From: JAOUEA01 sp963790335
Lineage (GTDB): Bacteria > Actinomycetota > UBA4738 > HRBIN12
DNA length: 64,000 nucleotides
NCBI GenBank assembly: GCA_963790335.1
Contig: CAWBOB010000001.1
Coordinates: forward strand, 248,001 to 312,000
Reading direction: 5' to 3'
The position numbers and the translations under genes were made by a program. The notes below the pieces were generated by a model. The model was not told the DNA's origin. It made no database searches and saw nothing but the letters and a program-made list of their open reading frames with translations. Shown here one piece after another: positions 7,379 to 16,383 of the stretch. Position 1 is the stretch's first letter; each line of letters starts with the position of its first letter.

Positions 7379-10192
7379 TCACGACCGGAGCCTCTCGCCC
7401 TGCGGGTCGTAGAACGGCTCCAGCGCAACCCTCGCCTGCGCTGCCTCGGACCCGAACTGGATCTCGAAGGGCGTGCCCTCGTTGGCCCAGCCGACCGGCA
7501 CCCACGCGAGGCCGACGATCGAACCTACCGCCTCGCTCCGCCGGGCCGAGGTGACCCGACCGACCCATGTGCCTTCGTGCACGATCGACGCACCCTCGGG
7601 CGGCAGCCACGAACCTCCGCACGTGAACCCCACGAGCCGCTCGGCCGGCCCGGCCGCCTCGAGATCGGCGAGCGATCGCTTGCCGAGGAAGTCGGGCTTG
7701 TCCGCCTTCACCATCCACCCGAGCCCGACCTCGTACGGGTCCGATTCCGCGTCGGTGTCCTGGCCGATGAGGATGTGCTGCTTCTCCAGGCGAAGGATGC
7801 GCTGGGCCTCGAGGCCGAACGGCACGATGCCGGCCTCGCGGCCGGCTTCCATGATCGCCGCCCACACGTCGTCGCCGTACATCGACGGGAAGTGCACCTC
7901 GAACCCGAGCTCGCCCACGAACCCGATGCGGAGCACCAACGCGGGCACCCCAGCGACGTCGAGCTGGGCCGACCCCAGGTAGCCGAGCGCGTCGGCCGAG
8001 ACGTCGGCGTCGGTGAGCCGCTGCATGACCTCGCGCGCCCGCGGACCGGCGATGTTCACCGCGGCGAAGGCGCCGGTCACGTTCAACAGCCGCACGTCCA
8101 GCTGCCAATCCGCGAGCCACCACGTCATCCAGCGCTCCAGCGCCCCCGTGTTGCCGCTCGTCACCGTCACGAAGAACTCGTCGTCGGCCACGCGCACGAC
8201 GGCGCCGTCGTCGACGATGACGCCCTCGTCGTTCAGCATCACCCCGTAACGCACGCGGCCGACCGGCTGGTCGCCGAACCGGTTGGGGTAGAGCCGCTCG
8301 AGCAGCTCCACAGCGCCCGGTCCCGCCACCCGGAACTTGCCGAGGGTGGAGACGTCGATCACGCCGACCCCGGTGCGCACCGCACGCACCTCGTCCTCAG
8401 GCGTGGTGAAGTGGTGGGGACGGCGCCAATCGCCGGCCCACATGATGTCGGCACCGGCGTCGGTGTGCAGGTCGTGCATCGTCGTTTCCTTGCGGGGGGT
8501 GCGGCGGGTTCCGGCGAGCGTGCCGAGCTCGATCGGTGTCCAGGGGGGTCTCGAGGTCGTGCGCTTCGTGTCTTCGAACGTCGAGCCGGTGGCGCGCGCG
8601 CAGAGTCGCTGCGACGGCACCATGCACGCCTTGCCCTGGCACGGGCCCATCGTGATCGTCGTGTAGCGCTTCAGCAGCTCCATCGAGTCGAAGCCTTCGG
8701 CGACCGCCTTCTTCAGTTCCTTGTCGGTCACGTCCATGCACATGCAGGCGAACTGCTTGCCGTCGCCGGCCCCGACCTCGGGCGGAAGCACCACCGGATC
8801 GCCCCGCTCGGCGGCGGCCTCGCGCAGCGCTTCGATGCGCTCGGCGGCGCCTGTCGGCGACGCGCCCTGCGCGATGCCGATCTCGAGTCCGGCCAGACGA
8901 CCCTGCGCGACCGCCGCATCGTGGGTGACCGCGCCTGCGACCGCTCCGACGGCGTAGACCCCTTCGGGCAGGCGCTCCGGCAGGAATGCTTGGGCGTGCT
9001 CGTCGAACCCCACCTCGGCTCCCGACATCGAGAGCAGGTTCGTGCTCGGCGCCGTGAAGCCGGCCAGTACCAGCAGGTCACAGCCGATCGTCGATCCCGA
9101 CGCCGCACCGGGCGTGCCGATCGTCACGCCGGTCACGTGACGCCGCCCCGTGGCCGCGAGCACGGTCCGGCCGGCCGCCACGCGGTAGCCCTGGCCGGGC
9201 GGCGCGCCGGGACGCAGGTCCACCACCGACACCGTCGCGCCGGCCTCGACGAGCGCACGGGCCGTCTCGTGGCCGGCATCGCTCGAGGTCATGACCACGG
9301 CCTCGCGGCCAGGCAGCACACCGAAGCGGTGGATCAGCAGCTCCACCGCCGACGACAGCATCACACCCGGCAGATCGTTGTTGGGGAAGACGGCGGGCTG
9401 TTCGATCGCACCGGTCGCGACCACGAGGTGCCGCGGACGCACACGGTAGAGCGCTCGCGGGCTCGCTGCTGCCACGAGCGGGCCCTCGAAGATGCCGAAG
9501 GCTGCGGTCCCCGTGAGGATGCGAGCGCCCGCCGACTCCGCCGCGATCAGGAGCGCGCCGGCATCGGCCGCGCGTGAGCCACGGCGGGCCGAGCCCCCGA
9601 CCTCGAGCCCTTGCTCGAGGACGAGCGTGTCGAGTCCGGCGCCGGCCGCTTCGGCTGCGGCGGCCAGACCCGCGGCACCGCCTCCGATCACCAGCACGTC
9701 GGGGTGCAGGGTGATGCGCTCACGCGCCTCGTGGTCCTCCTCCCGAGGAACCGTGCCGAGACCCGCCTTCGATCGGATCAGCGGCTCGACGAGGGGCCAT
9801 GCCCACCGCGGGTGCTGGAAGATCTTGTAGTAGAAGCCGGGCGGCATCATGAACGAGAAGCGGTCGAGCCATCCGTGGATGTCGCGGTCGACCGAAGGCC
9901 ATGCGTTCTGCCGCTCGACCCTCAAGCCGTCACGCACCGGCTCGACGCACGTGCGCACGTTGGGCACGCCGTCGACCTGCATCAAGCAGTTGGGACACGA
10001 CCCGGTCATGCAGAACAGCCCGCGCGGGCGGTGGTACTTGAACGACCGCCCGGTGATGCCGATCCCTGCGGCGGCGAGCGCCGACCCGACCGTGTCGCCC
10101 TCGAACGCATCGATCTTCTTGCCATCGAGCGTGAACCGCAGCGCACGCTCTCGCCGGATCGAGACACCGCCCTCGAAGAGCCGCTCGCTCAT
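7379..10192 (-). CDS. mgdC/soxA-like: Sarcosine oxidase alpha / N-methylglutamate dehydrogenase subunit C-like
   Basis: A 937-residue protein, the normal size of the alpha subunit. In order: an N-terminal ferredoxin-like domain with FCMTGSCPNCLMQVDG; an NAD/FAD-binding reductase domain (DVLVIGGGAAGLAAAAEAA, about residues 165-480); a cysteine-rich segment (CMCMD..MGPCQGKAC, about 540-585); and a C-terminal GcvT domain (about 605-935) that in the family passes the methyl-derived carbon to tetrahydrofolate as 5,10-methylene-THF. The ATG at 10192 overlaps the SoxD stop (ATGA). The GcvT half has intact GPRAREVM and GFVGELGFEVHFP motifs. With mgsABC upstream in the same operon I infer oxidation of N-methylglutamate rather than sarcosine. 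Confidence 0.92.
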   Translation of the reverse strand: MSERLFEGGVSIRRERALRFTLDGKKIDAFEGDTVGSALAAAGIGITGRSFKYHRPRGLFCMTGSCPNCLMQVDGVPNVRTCVEPVRDGLRVERQNAWPSVDRDIHGWLDRFSFMMPPGFYYKIFQHPRWAWPLVEPLIRSKAGLGTVPREEDHEARERITLHPDVLVIGGGAAGLAAAAEAAGAGLDTLVLEQGLEVGGSARRGSRAADAGALLIAAESAGARILTGTAAFGIFEGPLVAAASPRALYRVRPRHLVVATGAIEQPAVFPNNDLPGVMLSSAVELLIHRFGVLPGREAVVMTSSDAGHETARALVEAGATVSVVDLRPGAPPGQGYRVAAGRTVLAATGRRHVTGVTIGTPGAASGSTIGCDLLVLAGFTAPSTNLLSMSGAEVGFDEHAQAFLPERLPEGVYAVGAVAGAVTHDAAVAQGRLAGLEIGIAQGASPTGAAERIEALREAAAERGDPVVLPPEVGAGDGKQFACMCMDVTDKELKKAVAEGFDSMELLKRYTTITMGPCQGKACMVPSQRLCARATGSTFEDTKRTTSRPPWTPIELGTLAGTRRTPRKETTMHDLHTDAGADIMWAGDWRRPHHFTTPEDEVRAVRTGVGVIDVSTLGKFRVAGPGAVELLERLYPNRFGDQPVGRVRYGVMLNDEGVIVDDGAVVRVADDEFFVTVTSGNTGALERWMTWWLADWQLDVRLLNVTGAFAAVNIAGPRAREVMQRLTDADVSADALGYLGSAQLDVAGVPALVLRIGFVGELGFEVHFPSMYGDDVWAAIMEAGREAGIVPFGLEAQRILRLEKQHILIGQDTDAESDPYEVGLGWMVKADKPDFLGKRSLADLEAAGPAERLVGFTCGGSWLPPEGASIVHEGTWVGRVTSARRSEAVGSIVGLAWVPVGWANEGTPFEIQFGSEAAQARVALEPFYDPQGERLRS

Positions 10193-10518
10193 GCCATGAC
10201 CCCTGGCGACCCGGGCTCGCCCGCCACGCCCGGGGAGACCGCAGCCGGATCGTGCGGGCTGCGCTCCTGCCCGGGGAGCCACGTCGCGCGGACTTCGTTC
10301 GTCGAGGTATGCCGCTCGGCGAGGAACCAGGCACGGCATCCGTCGCGATGCAGCCACCATTCCGTCTGCCAGCCGTTCACGTTCTCGCGGTAGTAGAGGT
10401 AGTCGGTGAACTCACGCTCGGCGGAGCTCTCGGTCGCGCGGCTCGTGGTCTCGCCCCCGTAGGCGAACTCGAGCGCCTCGCGCGCCCCGCAGTGCGGGCA
10501 GTCGATCACGAACGTCAT
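10189..10518 (-). CDS. mgdB/soxD-like: Sarcosine oxidase delta / N-methylglutamate dehydrogenase subunit B-like
   Basis: A 109-residue protein with the family pattern IDCPHCGARE at the start, then FTDYLYYRENVNGWQTEWWLHRDGCRAWF. In the solved sarcosine oxidase complex this small subunit binds zinc; the CxxC near the N-terminus plus the HRDGC His/Cys are the visible candidate ligands. It overlaps the FMN subunit of the preceding synthase by four bases (ATGA) and the SoxA start by four bases, the tightest coupling in the operon and direct evidence that synthase and dehydrogenase are made together. Confidence 0.9.
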   Translation of the reverse strand: MTFVIDCPHCGAREALEFAYGGETTSRATESSAEREFTDYLYYRENVNGWQTEWWLHRDGCRAWFLAERHTSTNEVRATWLPGQERSPHDPAAVSPGVAGEPGSPGVMA

Positions 10519-11936
10519 CGATGCGCTCCAGCTTCGCCGTTGGACGCGAGACGCGCCGCGACCGCCGCCGCGATGTCATCGGGACGCAAGGTGAAGTCGG
10601 TGCCGGCGAGCGGGATACCGGTGATCAACGACGACTCCACCGTGAGGGCTCGCAGATCTTCGGCCTCGAGGTCGTGCACGGCGTTCTTGCCGCACGCCCG
10701 CGCGAACATCTGCATCTCCATGGTCATCGATTGCAAGAAGTTGAACACGCGGTCCGCAGCGGCATCGGTCTCGAGCCTCTCCATCAGCTCGGGGTCCTGC
10801 GTCGTGATGCCGACCGGGCAGCGCCCCGTGTGACAGTGATGACACGACCCGGGAGTGACGCCCAGGGCGGCGTAGTCCTGCTCGTACATCGGTGCGTTGC
10901 AGTTCAGCGCGATGAGGGCCGCCGTGCCGATCGAGACCGCGTCGGCCCCGAGCGCCAGCGCCTTCGCCGCATCGACCCCGTTCTTGATGCCGCCCGACAC
11001 GATCACCTGCACCTCGCCGATCGCCTTCATGTCGTCGAGCGCCCGCATCGCCTCGCACAGGCCCGACAGCGTCGGGATGCCCGTGTGGTCGAGCAGCACG
11101 TCGGGTGAAGCGCCCGTGCCGCCTTCCATGCCGTCGATCACGAGCACGTCGGCGCCTGCCTTCACCGCGAGCCGCACGTCGTCGTTGACCCTGGAAGCGC
11201 CCATCTTGACGTAGATGGGCACCTTCCAGTCGGTGGCCTCGCGGATCTCCTCGATCTTGATCTGCAGGTCGTCGGGCCCGATGAAGTCGGGGTGCCGCAC
11301 GGGGGAGCGCTGGTCGACGCCTTCGGGCAGCGTGCGCTGCTCCGCGATCACGGGCGAGACCTTCGACCCGAGCAACAGCCCCCCGGTGCCCGGCTTCGCT
11401 CCCTGACCGATCACGATCTCCACCGCCTGCGCGAGCTTCATGTGATCAGGGTCGAACCCGTACCTCGATGGCAGCACCTGGTAGACCATCATGTCGACGG
11501 CCTCGCGCTCTTCCCGGCACATGCCGCCGTCGCCGGTGGTCGTGGAGATGCCCGCTCGCTTGGCGGCGAGGCCGAGCGCCGTCTTCGCGTTCGCCGAGAG
11601 CGCCCCGTAGCTCATGCCGGCGATGGTGATGGGCCGCTCGAGCCGCAGCGGCGTGGCACCATGACGCCCGCCGAGCTCCACCTCGGTCGAGCACTTCTCG
11701 CGGTAGCCCTCGAGCGGCACCCGCGAGAGCGTGCAGGGAACGAACGTGAGGTCGTCGAACGTCGGCACGCCGCTGCGCCGCATCGAGAAGCCCTGGATGT
11801 GGTACCGCCCGAGCTGCGCCTTGAGCTGGATCTCGTCGATCACGGTGCGTGGCCACACCGGCGACTCGCGCCGGTGGTCCATCAGCTCGGCGGCCGGCGG
11901 TGGGTCTGCCGCGTCGTCTACAGGGCGGACTTCCAC
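10515..11936 (-). CDS. mgsC/glxD-like: N-methylglutamate synthase subunit C-like (FMN-binding glutamate synthase domain)
   Basis: A 473-residue protein of the FMN-binding glutamate synthase family. Visible motifs are ITIAGMSYGALS, TTTGDGGM, GQGAKPGTGG, the sheet IVSGGIKNGVDAAKALALGA that holds FMN phosphate, and the iron-sulfur ligands CHHCHTGRCPVG. In MgsABC this subunit joins methylamine nitrogen to glutamate to make N-methylglutamate. The GTG at 11936 is preferred over the ATG at 11882 because AAGGAG sits eight bases before it; it overlaps the end of the GXGXG gene by 19 bases. It is clearly a different paralog from the copy at 28742-30157. Confidence 0.88.
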   Translation of the reverse strand: MEVRPVDDAADPPPAAELMDHRRESPVWPRTVIDEIQLKAQLGRYHIQGFSMRRSGVPTFDDLTFVPCTLSRVPLEGYREKCSTEVELGGRHGATPLRLERPITIAGMSYGALSANAKTALGLAAKRAGISTTTGDGGMCREEREAVDMMVYQVLPSRYGFDPDHMKLAQAVEIVIGQGAKPGTGGLLLGSKVSPVIAEQRTLPEGVDQRSPVRHPDFIGPDDLQIKIEEIREATDWKVPIYVKMGASRVNDDVRLAVKAGADVLVIDGMEGGTGASPDVLLDHTGIPTLSGLCEAMRALDDMKAIGEVQVIVSGGIKNGVDAAKALALGADAVSIGTAALIALNCNAPMYEQDYAALGVTPGSCHHCHTGRCPVGITTQDPELMERLETDAAADRVFNFLQSMTMEMQMFARACGKNAVHDLEAEDLRALTVESSLITGIPLAGTDFTLRPDDIAAAVAARLASNGEAGAHR

Positions 11937-12628
11937 AGCTCCGGCTCCTTCGTCGAGAAGTTCCACAGCTTGCGGCCCGATCGCACCTTGGTGAACGAGG
12001 CGACGTCGGCCTCGAGGTCGTACGGCGCGAGCAGTTCGTGCACGACCTTCGCGTCGTCGTCGGTCATCTCCTCGATCTCGGCGTCGGCACCGCGTGAAGC
12101 GATCGAACCGCCTACGTAGATCGTGCCTTCGTACATCGAGTCGCCGAGTCCGTCGGCCGCGTCGCCGCAGACCACGATCGTGCCGAGCTGCATCATGAAC
12201 CCGGTCATGTAGCCCACGTCACCGCCCACGACGAGCGTGCCGCCTTTCATGGCGATGCCGGCACGTGCCCCGGTGTCCCCGGCGACGAAGACCGACCCCC
12301 CTCGGATCGATGCAGCGGTGCCCGACCCAGCGTGGCCGTGCACGTCGACGGCGCCTCGCATCATGCACTCCGCGAGGCCCCACCCGACGTTGCCTCGCAC
12401 CTCGACGTGCGGGCCGCCGTTCATGCCTGCGGTGTACCACCCCCCCGGCCCGTCGAGGACGATGTGGACGTCGGGAGCATCGAGCGCCACGGCGAACGCA
12501 TGGCGCCCGGCAGGGTCGGCGACGCGGATCTCGGTGGCACCGTCGGCGATCGCCGCCTTGATCGCCCGGTTCACCTCGCGCGTCTCCAGCCCTGCGGCCT
12601 CGACGACCGCCTCCGTCACCGCAGCCAC
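11918..12628 (-). CDS. mgsB/glxC-like: N-methylglutamate synthase subunit B-like (GXGXG domain)
   Basis: A 236-residue protein with the GXGXG right-handed beta-helix that ends the large subunit of glutamate synthase. The turns VRGNVGWGLAECM, GTAASIRGGSVFVAGDTGARAGIAMKGG and GDVGYMTGFMMQLG show the repeating Gly-x-Gly pattern. In glutamate synthase this helix is a structural scaffold along the ammonia tunnel between glutaminase and FMN sites; in MgsABC it is a separate subunit. It starts 13 bases inside the GATase gene and ends inside the next, so the three subunits are translationally coupled in the order GATase, GXGXG, FMN. Confidence 0.87.
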   Translation of the reverse strand: MAAVTEAVVEAAGLETREVNRAIKAAIADGATEIRVADPAGRHAFAVALDAPDVHIVLDGPGGWYTAGMNGGPHVEVRGNVGWGLAECMMRGAVDVHGHAGSGTAASIRGGSVFVAGDTGARAGIAMKGGTLVVGGDVGYMTGFMMQLGTIVVCGDAADGLGDSMYEGTIYVGGSIASRGADAEIEEMTDDDAKVVHELLAPYDLEADVASFTKVRSGRKLWNFSTKEPELWKSAL

Positions 12629-13515
12629 CAGCGAACCTCTTTCGCTTGCAGCTCGCGCGGCACCAGCTTCGGATCCCCGAACATCGCGCGGATCGAGATC
12701 TCCTCCGACGCGAGCACCACCATGTCGTCGTCCTCTGCGTAGAGCAGTGGCTTGGTGGCGAACTGGTCGCGGGCGAGCCCGATGCCCTCGGCGGTGGAGA
12801 TCAGGTACGCGAACGTGCCGTCGAGATCGTCGATCGAGGCGCGCAAGGCGTCGTCGAGCGACTCGCCGGCCTCGAGCTTGTCGGCGATGTAGACCGCGAT
12901 GACCTCCGAGTCGTTGCCGGTCGCGAACCGGTGCCCCTTGTGCTCGAGGCGCCGGCGAAGCTTATGGTAGTTCGTGATCTGCCCGTTGTGCACGACCGAG
13001 ATGTCGGGGAACGGGCGCGCCCAGAACGGGTGGGAGTGCGCGATGTCGACGATCGACTCGGTCGCCATGCGGGTATGCCCGATGGCGTGGGTGCCCCTCA
13101 TCGAGGAGAGCTCGTAGCGCTGGTCGATGTCGCACGCGGCACCGAGATCCTTGACGATCTCCATCGCCCGGCCGACGGAGAACACACGGGCGCCCGGCAC
13201 TGCCTCTTCGATCAGGTCGGCGAGCTTGCCGCCTGCGTCGTCGGCGACCTCGAGTCGCAGCGACCTCGACGAGCGGACGAACCCTCGCACGGTGGTGGCC
13301 TGCTCGGCTGCCGTGACGACACCGCGCTCAGCTGCGCCGAGGTCTGGGAGATCGAGATCGACCCTGGCCACGAGCCCGTCGACCGGTCGGCCGTAGAGGG
13401 CCACGCCCGCCGAGTCGGGACCGCGACGGAACAGGTGGTCGCACATGTCGACCATGGCGTGCCCGATCGGTCCGTCGTCACGCCGCTTGTAGAAGATGCC
13501 GGTGATGCCGCACAT
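12616..13515 (-). CDS. mgsA/glxB-like: N-methylglutamate synthase subunit A-like (class II glutamine amidotransferase)
   Basis: A 299-residue Ntn-type amidotransferase. Starting at the ATG at 13515 gives MCGITGIF, so processing would expose Cys2, the nucleophile of class II enzymes; an upstream extension to 13575 would destroy this. RRGPDSAGVAL, HTRMATES and VVHNGQITNY are the usual substrate-binding elements. In glutamate synthases this domain frees ammonia from glutamine; in MgsABC the donor is gamma-glutamylmethylamide and the group released is methylamine. It is the first gene of the seven-gene operon, with 209 bases of non-coding DNA upstream. Confidence 0.88.
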   Translation of the reverse strand: MCGITGIFYKRRDDGPIGHAMVDMCDHLFRRGPDSAGVALYGRPVDGLVARVDLDLPDLGAAERGVVTAAEQATTVRGFVRSSRSLRLEVADDAGGKLADLIEEAVPGARVFSVGRAMEIVKDLGAACDIDQRYELSSMRGTHAIGHTRMATESIVDIAHSHPFWARPFPDISVVHNGQITNYHKLRRRLEHKGHRFATGNDSEVIAVYIADKLEAGESLDDALRASIDDLDGTFAYLISTAEGIGLARDQFATKPLLYAEDDDMVVLASEEISIRAMFGDPKLVPRELQAKEVRWWLR

Positions 13516-13724
13516 GGGGCCGCCTGTCTCTTCCGCCGGTCCGCAACGGATGCCTAGCCTACCGCCGGGCCTCACCCCGAGGGTTCCACGAACGGGTCAG
13601 CGACGACCGGATTATCCGCACCGGATGTGTCCAGTGTGAACACAAGGCGGATGCGTTGACTCACGGCCTCCCCCATCCCATGGGTGCCACGTCGTCACAT
13701 CAGGACACATGCCCGCCGAGCGGT

Positions 13725-14204
13725 TCAGGGGTGCGAGGCGGTCCAGAGGAGACATGGGCAGGCATCGACGAGCCTGCGGACGGTGCGCCGGTAGGAGCGT
13801 TCGCCGAGCGCGGTCCGGTCGGGAGCGAACACGAGGATGCCAGCTCGGCGTTCGCCGGAGAACTCGATCAGCGCCGTGACGGGTCGAGGGCTCCTGATCC
13901 GCAGTCGGTCGACCCGCAGGCCGAGGGAACTGGCAAGGTCGGCGCACCATCGCATCGATGCCGTGACCTCGGGTGTGAACTCTTCGAGTGCGTCGTAGCC
14001 CATCCGCACCGACAATGACAGCGGCTCGAGCCTCGTCACGTTGACGAGGATCAGGCTGCGTCCCTGCTCCACAGCCGAGTCGACGGCGAAGACGGCACCC
14101 GTCCGATCGACGGGAACCCCTACCGTGGCCAGCAGCACCGGTCGCCCATCCGCCGTGGTGGCTTCGTCCGCAGACAGCACCCGACGGTGCGTCTCGGTCC
14201 CCAT
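13725..14204 (-). CDS. UspA-like protein
   Basis: A 159-residue protein with an open alpha/beta arrangement typical of universal stress proteins: LLATVGVPVD as strand 1, a helix, LILVNVTRLEPLS as strand 2, AGILVFAPDRTALGERSYRRTVRRLVDACPCLLW as the last strand-helix-strand. The usual ATP-binding G-x2-G-x9-G motif is not clean, so nucleotide binding is uncertain. The ATG at 14204 gives a compact domain. It follows a small zinc-ribbon membrane protein by five bases on the same strand. I recognise the fold only; the role is unknown. Confidence 0.65.
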   Translation of the reverse strand: MGTETHRRVLSADEATTADGRPVLLATVGVPVDRTGAVFAVDSAVEQGRSLILVNVTRLEPLSLSVRMGYDALEEFTPEVTASMRWCADLASSLGLRVDRLRIRSPRPVTALIEFSGERRAGILVFAPDRTALGERSYRRTVRRLVDACPCLLWTASHP

Positions 14205-14209
14205 GGCGG

Positions 14210-14563
14210 CTACTCGGGACGGAGCTGCCAGGTCGGAACGCTCCGCGCCTTGGCGCGAAGCTTGCGCCGCCACCGGGGCATGAAGATCAACATCCACGCG
14301 CCGACGACGATGGGGGCCAGCGCCCAGGCGGCAGGCCCCGCCTTCAGGGCGAGCGCCGCGAACCCAACCGCCACGACGATCGCGGCCACCATCACCTTCA
14401 CGCGCTCGTCGCGCATCTCCTTCATGATGCCCCAGTACTCGTCGGCCGGTATCTGGTTCGTGTCCCATCGGCGAGCGCACTCCGGGCATTCCCACGTGTC
14501 GCCGTAGGGCACGTACTGCACCTGCCCGCAGTCGCATCGCACCGTGATCGCGGCTCCTCGCAT
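14210..14563 (-). CDS. Small membrane protein with N-terminal zinc ribbon
   Basis: A 117-residue protein. The N-terminus has two metal-binding knuckles (CDCG and CPEC, about residues 10-30) forming a zinc ribbon, followed by a charged linker (GIMKEMRDERVK) and two adjacent hydrophobic helices (about residues 57-95), then a basic tail. This is a common build for uncharacterised actinobacterial envelope proteins. It sits immediately upstream of the UspA-like gene and is divergent from the APC permease; the 169 bases between them must contain promoters for both directions. Confidence 0.65.
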   Translation of the reverse strand: MRGAAITVRCDCGQVQYVPYGDTWECPECARRWDTNQIPADEYWGIMKEMRDERVKVMVAAIVVAVGFAALALKAGPAAWALAPIVVGAWMLIFMPRWRRKLRAKARSVPTWQLRPE

Positions 14564-14732
14564 GCGTTCGATGCTACTCGTGAACCGTCTCCCCATGCCG
14601 CCGATGCACATGCCACCGGTGAACACCCTCCAGGCGGCGGGTGTGCGTTCCATCCGTTGCGGGGTTCGTGGAGCGCGTGCTATACCCGCCCACGACACCC
14701 CCACCGGGGGGCAGGAGAGAAGGAGGTGTCGC

Positions 14733-16250
14733 GTGGCTGAGGCGACGATCGAGGAACGCCAACTCCTCAAGTCGCTCCACTGGTACGACGGATTCGTGAT
14801 CGCCCTGTGCAACCCGGGGTTCCTGATCGCGTCGCTCGGATTCTCCCTGAGCACCGTCGGAGCCTGGGGATCGGTCGTGCTGTGGGGAACCTCCGCCGCG
14901 GTCGCGCTCCTCCAGAACTGGATCTACTCCGAGACGGCGGCGATGTTCCCTGACAAGCCGGGAGGGATCGCCCTCTACGCCCACGAGGGCTGGCGCAGCA
15001 GGTTCAACCTCTTCGGACCCATCGCTGCGTTCGGGTACTGGATCGGCTGGTCCGTCGTGCTGTCGCTGTTCGGGAACCTGATCGGCGGATTGGTGACCAC
15101 GCAGTGGTTCTCGACCGCGAAGTTCGGGGGACCTGCCGGAGATGCGGAGCTATCGGACGGCGGTTACTTCAGCACCGGTCTCGTCGACATCGGACTCCCC
15201 CAGCTGATCGGCATCGGCTTGATCCTCGCCGTGTGGTTGTTCAACATCTACGGCGTCAAGCCATCCCTCCTCCTCGGATACGTCACCGGCATCTTGCTCG
15301 TGGTTCCGCTGTTCATCTTCATCGTGCTCCCGTTCCTCACGGGTGACTGGCAGAGCTCGAACCTCGAGTACGCGAGCGTCGAGGGGTTCAGCGACATCGG
15401 CGTCGCGCTCATGTGGCTCTTCCTCATGTGCTGGTCGGCCTACGGGGTCGAGGTCTGCGCGAGCTTCGCGCCGGAGTACCACGACACCCGCCGCGACACG
15501 ACCCTGGCCCTGCGCTCGGCGGGCATGTTCTCGCTGTTCGTGTACGTGATGATGCCGCTCGGGCTCGGTGGGGTGGTCGGAACGACCGGCGACTACGGGC
15601 CTTTCTACGTCGAGGCCTTCAAGACGATCGCGGGCGATTTCATGGGGTCGATCGGACTGATCTGCCTCATCGCGAGCCTCATCCTCTCCATGAACACGGC
15701 GACGGCCGACGGTGGACGAGCCCTGTACGGCATCGCCCGCGACGACATGACGATCAAGCAGCTCTATCACCTCAACAGGTTCCACGTACCGGGCCGAGCG
15801 ATGACGGTCGACATGGCGGTGAACGTGCTCTTCATCCTGTTCATCGCGAACAACCTCGCGCTGCTGTACGCGTCGAACATCGGGTACGTCTTCTCACACG
15901 TGCTCGCGCTCACCGGCTTCCTCCTGCTCCGTCGGGACCGGCCCAACTGGCCACGCCCGATCAAGGCCGGAGGGGCATGGCCGGTCGTGGCCGGGGTGCT
16001 CGCACTGTTCAACCTCGTGCTGGTCGTCTGGGGCGTCACGCAGCAGGACCTCGCGTCCACGATCGGCGGCTACGACTTCAGCGGGTCGTTCTTCGTCGGC
16101 CTCGCCGTGCTCGTCATCTCGGTGCTGTTGTTCTTCTACCGCCGGGTGGTGCAGGACAAGGCACCCATCACGCTGCGCGACACCGACGTGAACACCATGC
16201 CGAACGAAGAGCAGATGGCGCTGCTCCGCGAGGAGGTTCAGGTCCGATAG
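14733..16250 (+). CDS. APC superfamily amino acid/amine permease
   Basis: A 505-residue permease with about twelve to fourteen transmembrane segments. The first helix has the pattern FVIALCNPGFLIASLG, and MFPDKPGGIALYAHEG after helix 2 is the substrate-site region of amino acid/polyamine/organocation transporters. The start is the GTG at 14733 with AGGAGG six bases before it. It is the first gene of the unit leading to the acyl-CoA-dehydrogenase-like protein and the Tdm-like enzyme, so an amine or N-oxide substrate is a fair inference, but it is a different family from the BCCT and TmoXWV systems usually tied to TMAO. A hairpin follows at 16271-16303. Confidence 0.88.
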   Translation: MAEATIEERQLLKSLHWYDGFVIALCNPGFLIASLGFSLSTVGAWGSVVLWGTSAAVALLQNWIYSETAAMFPDKPGGIALYAHEGWRSRFNLFGPIAAFGYWIGWSVVLSLFGNLIGGLVTTQWFSTAKFGGPAGDAELSDGGYFSTGLVDIGLPQLIGIGLILAVWLFNIYGVKPSLLLGYVTGILLVVPLFIFIVLPFLTGDWQSSNLEYASVEGFSDIGVALMWLFLMCWSAYGVEVCASFAPEYHDTRRDTTLALRSAGMFSLFVYVMMPLGLGGVVGTTGDYGPFYVEAFKTIAGDFMGSIGLICLIASLILSMNTATADGGRALYGIARDDMTIKQLYHLNRFHVPGRAMTVDMAVNVLFILFIANNLALLYASNIGYVFSHVLALTGFLLLRRDRPNWPRPIKAGGAWPVVAGVLALFNLVLVVWGVTQQDLASTIGGYDFSGSFFVGLAVLVISVLLFFYRRVVQDKAPITLRDTDVNTMPNEEQMALLREEVQVR

Positions 16251-16270
16251 TTGAAGCCGGATCGGTTGGT

Positions 16271-16303
16271 CGAAGGGGGGCGGCGGACGGCCGTCCCCCT
16301 TCG
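16271..16303 (+). terminator. Hairpin after APC permease gene
   Basis: Inverted repeat with arms CGAAGGGGG and CCCCCTTCG separated by 15 bases that are themselves GC-rich. It starts 20 bases after the permease stop. There is no T run after it, so it may act as a partial terminator, as an RNA-stabilising structure between permease and downstream enzyme genes, or not at all. Confidence 0.45.
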
Positions 16304-16383
16304 GATACCGTCCGCGGGCGCGACCTGACGCACGCACGGGTACCATCGATCCAGACGTTCACCACCAGTCCGGAGGAGGATCG

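Noticed and set aside
7379..10518. Ordinary sarcosine oxidase soxBDAG as final name
   Set aside because: Not excluded by sequence, but its operon starts with MgsABC-type genes, which favours N-methylglutamate dehydrogenase; both names are given.
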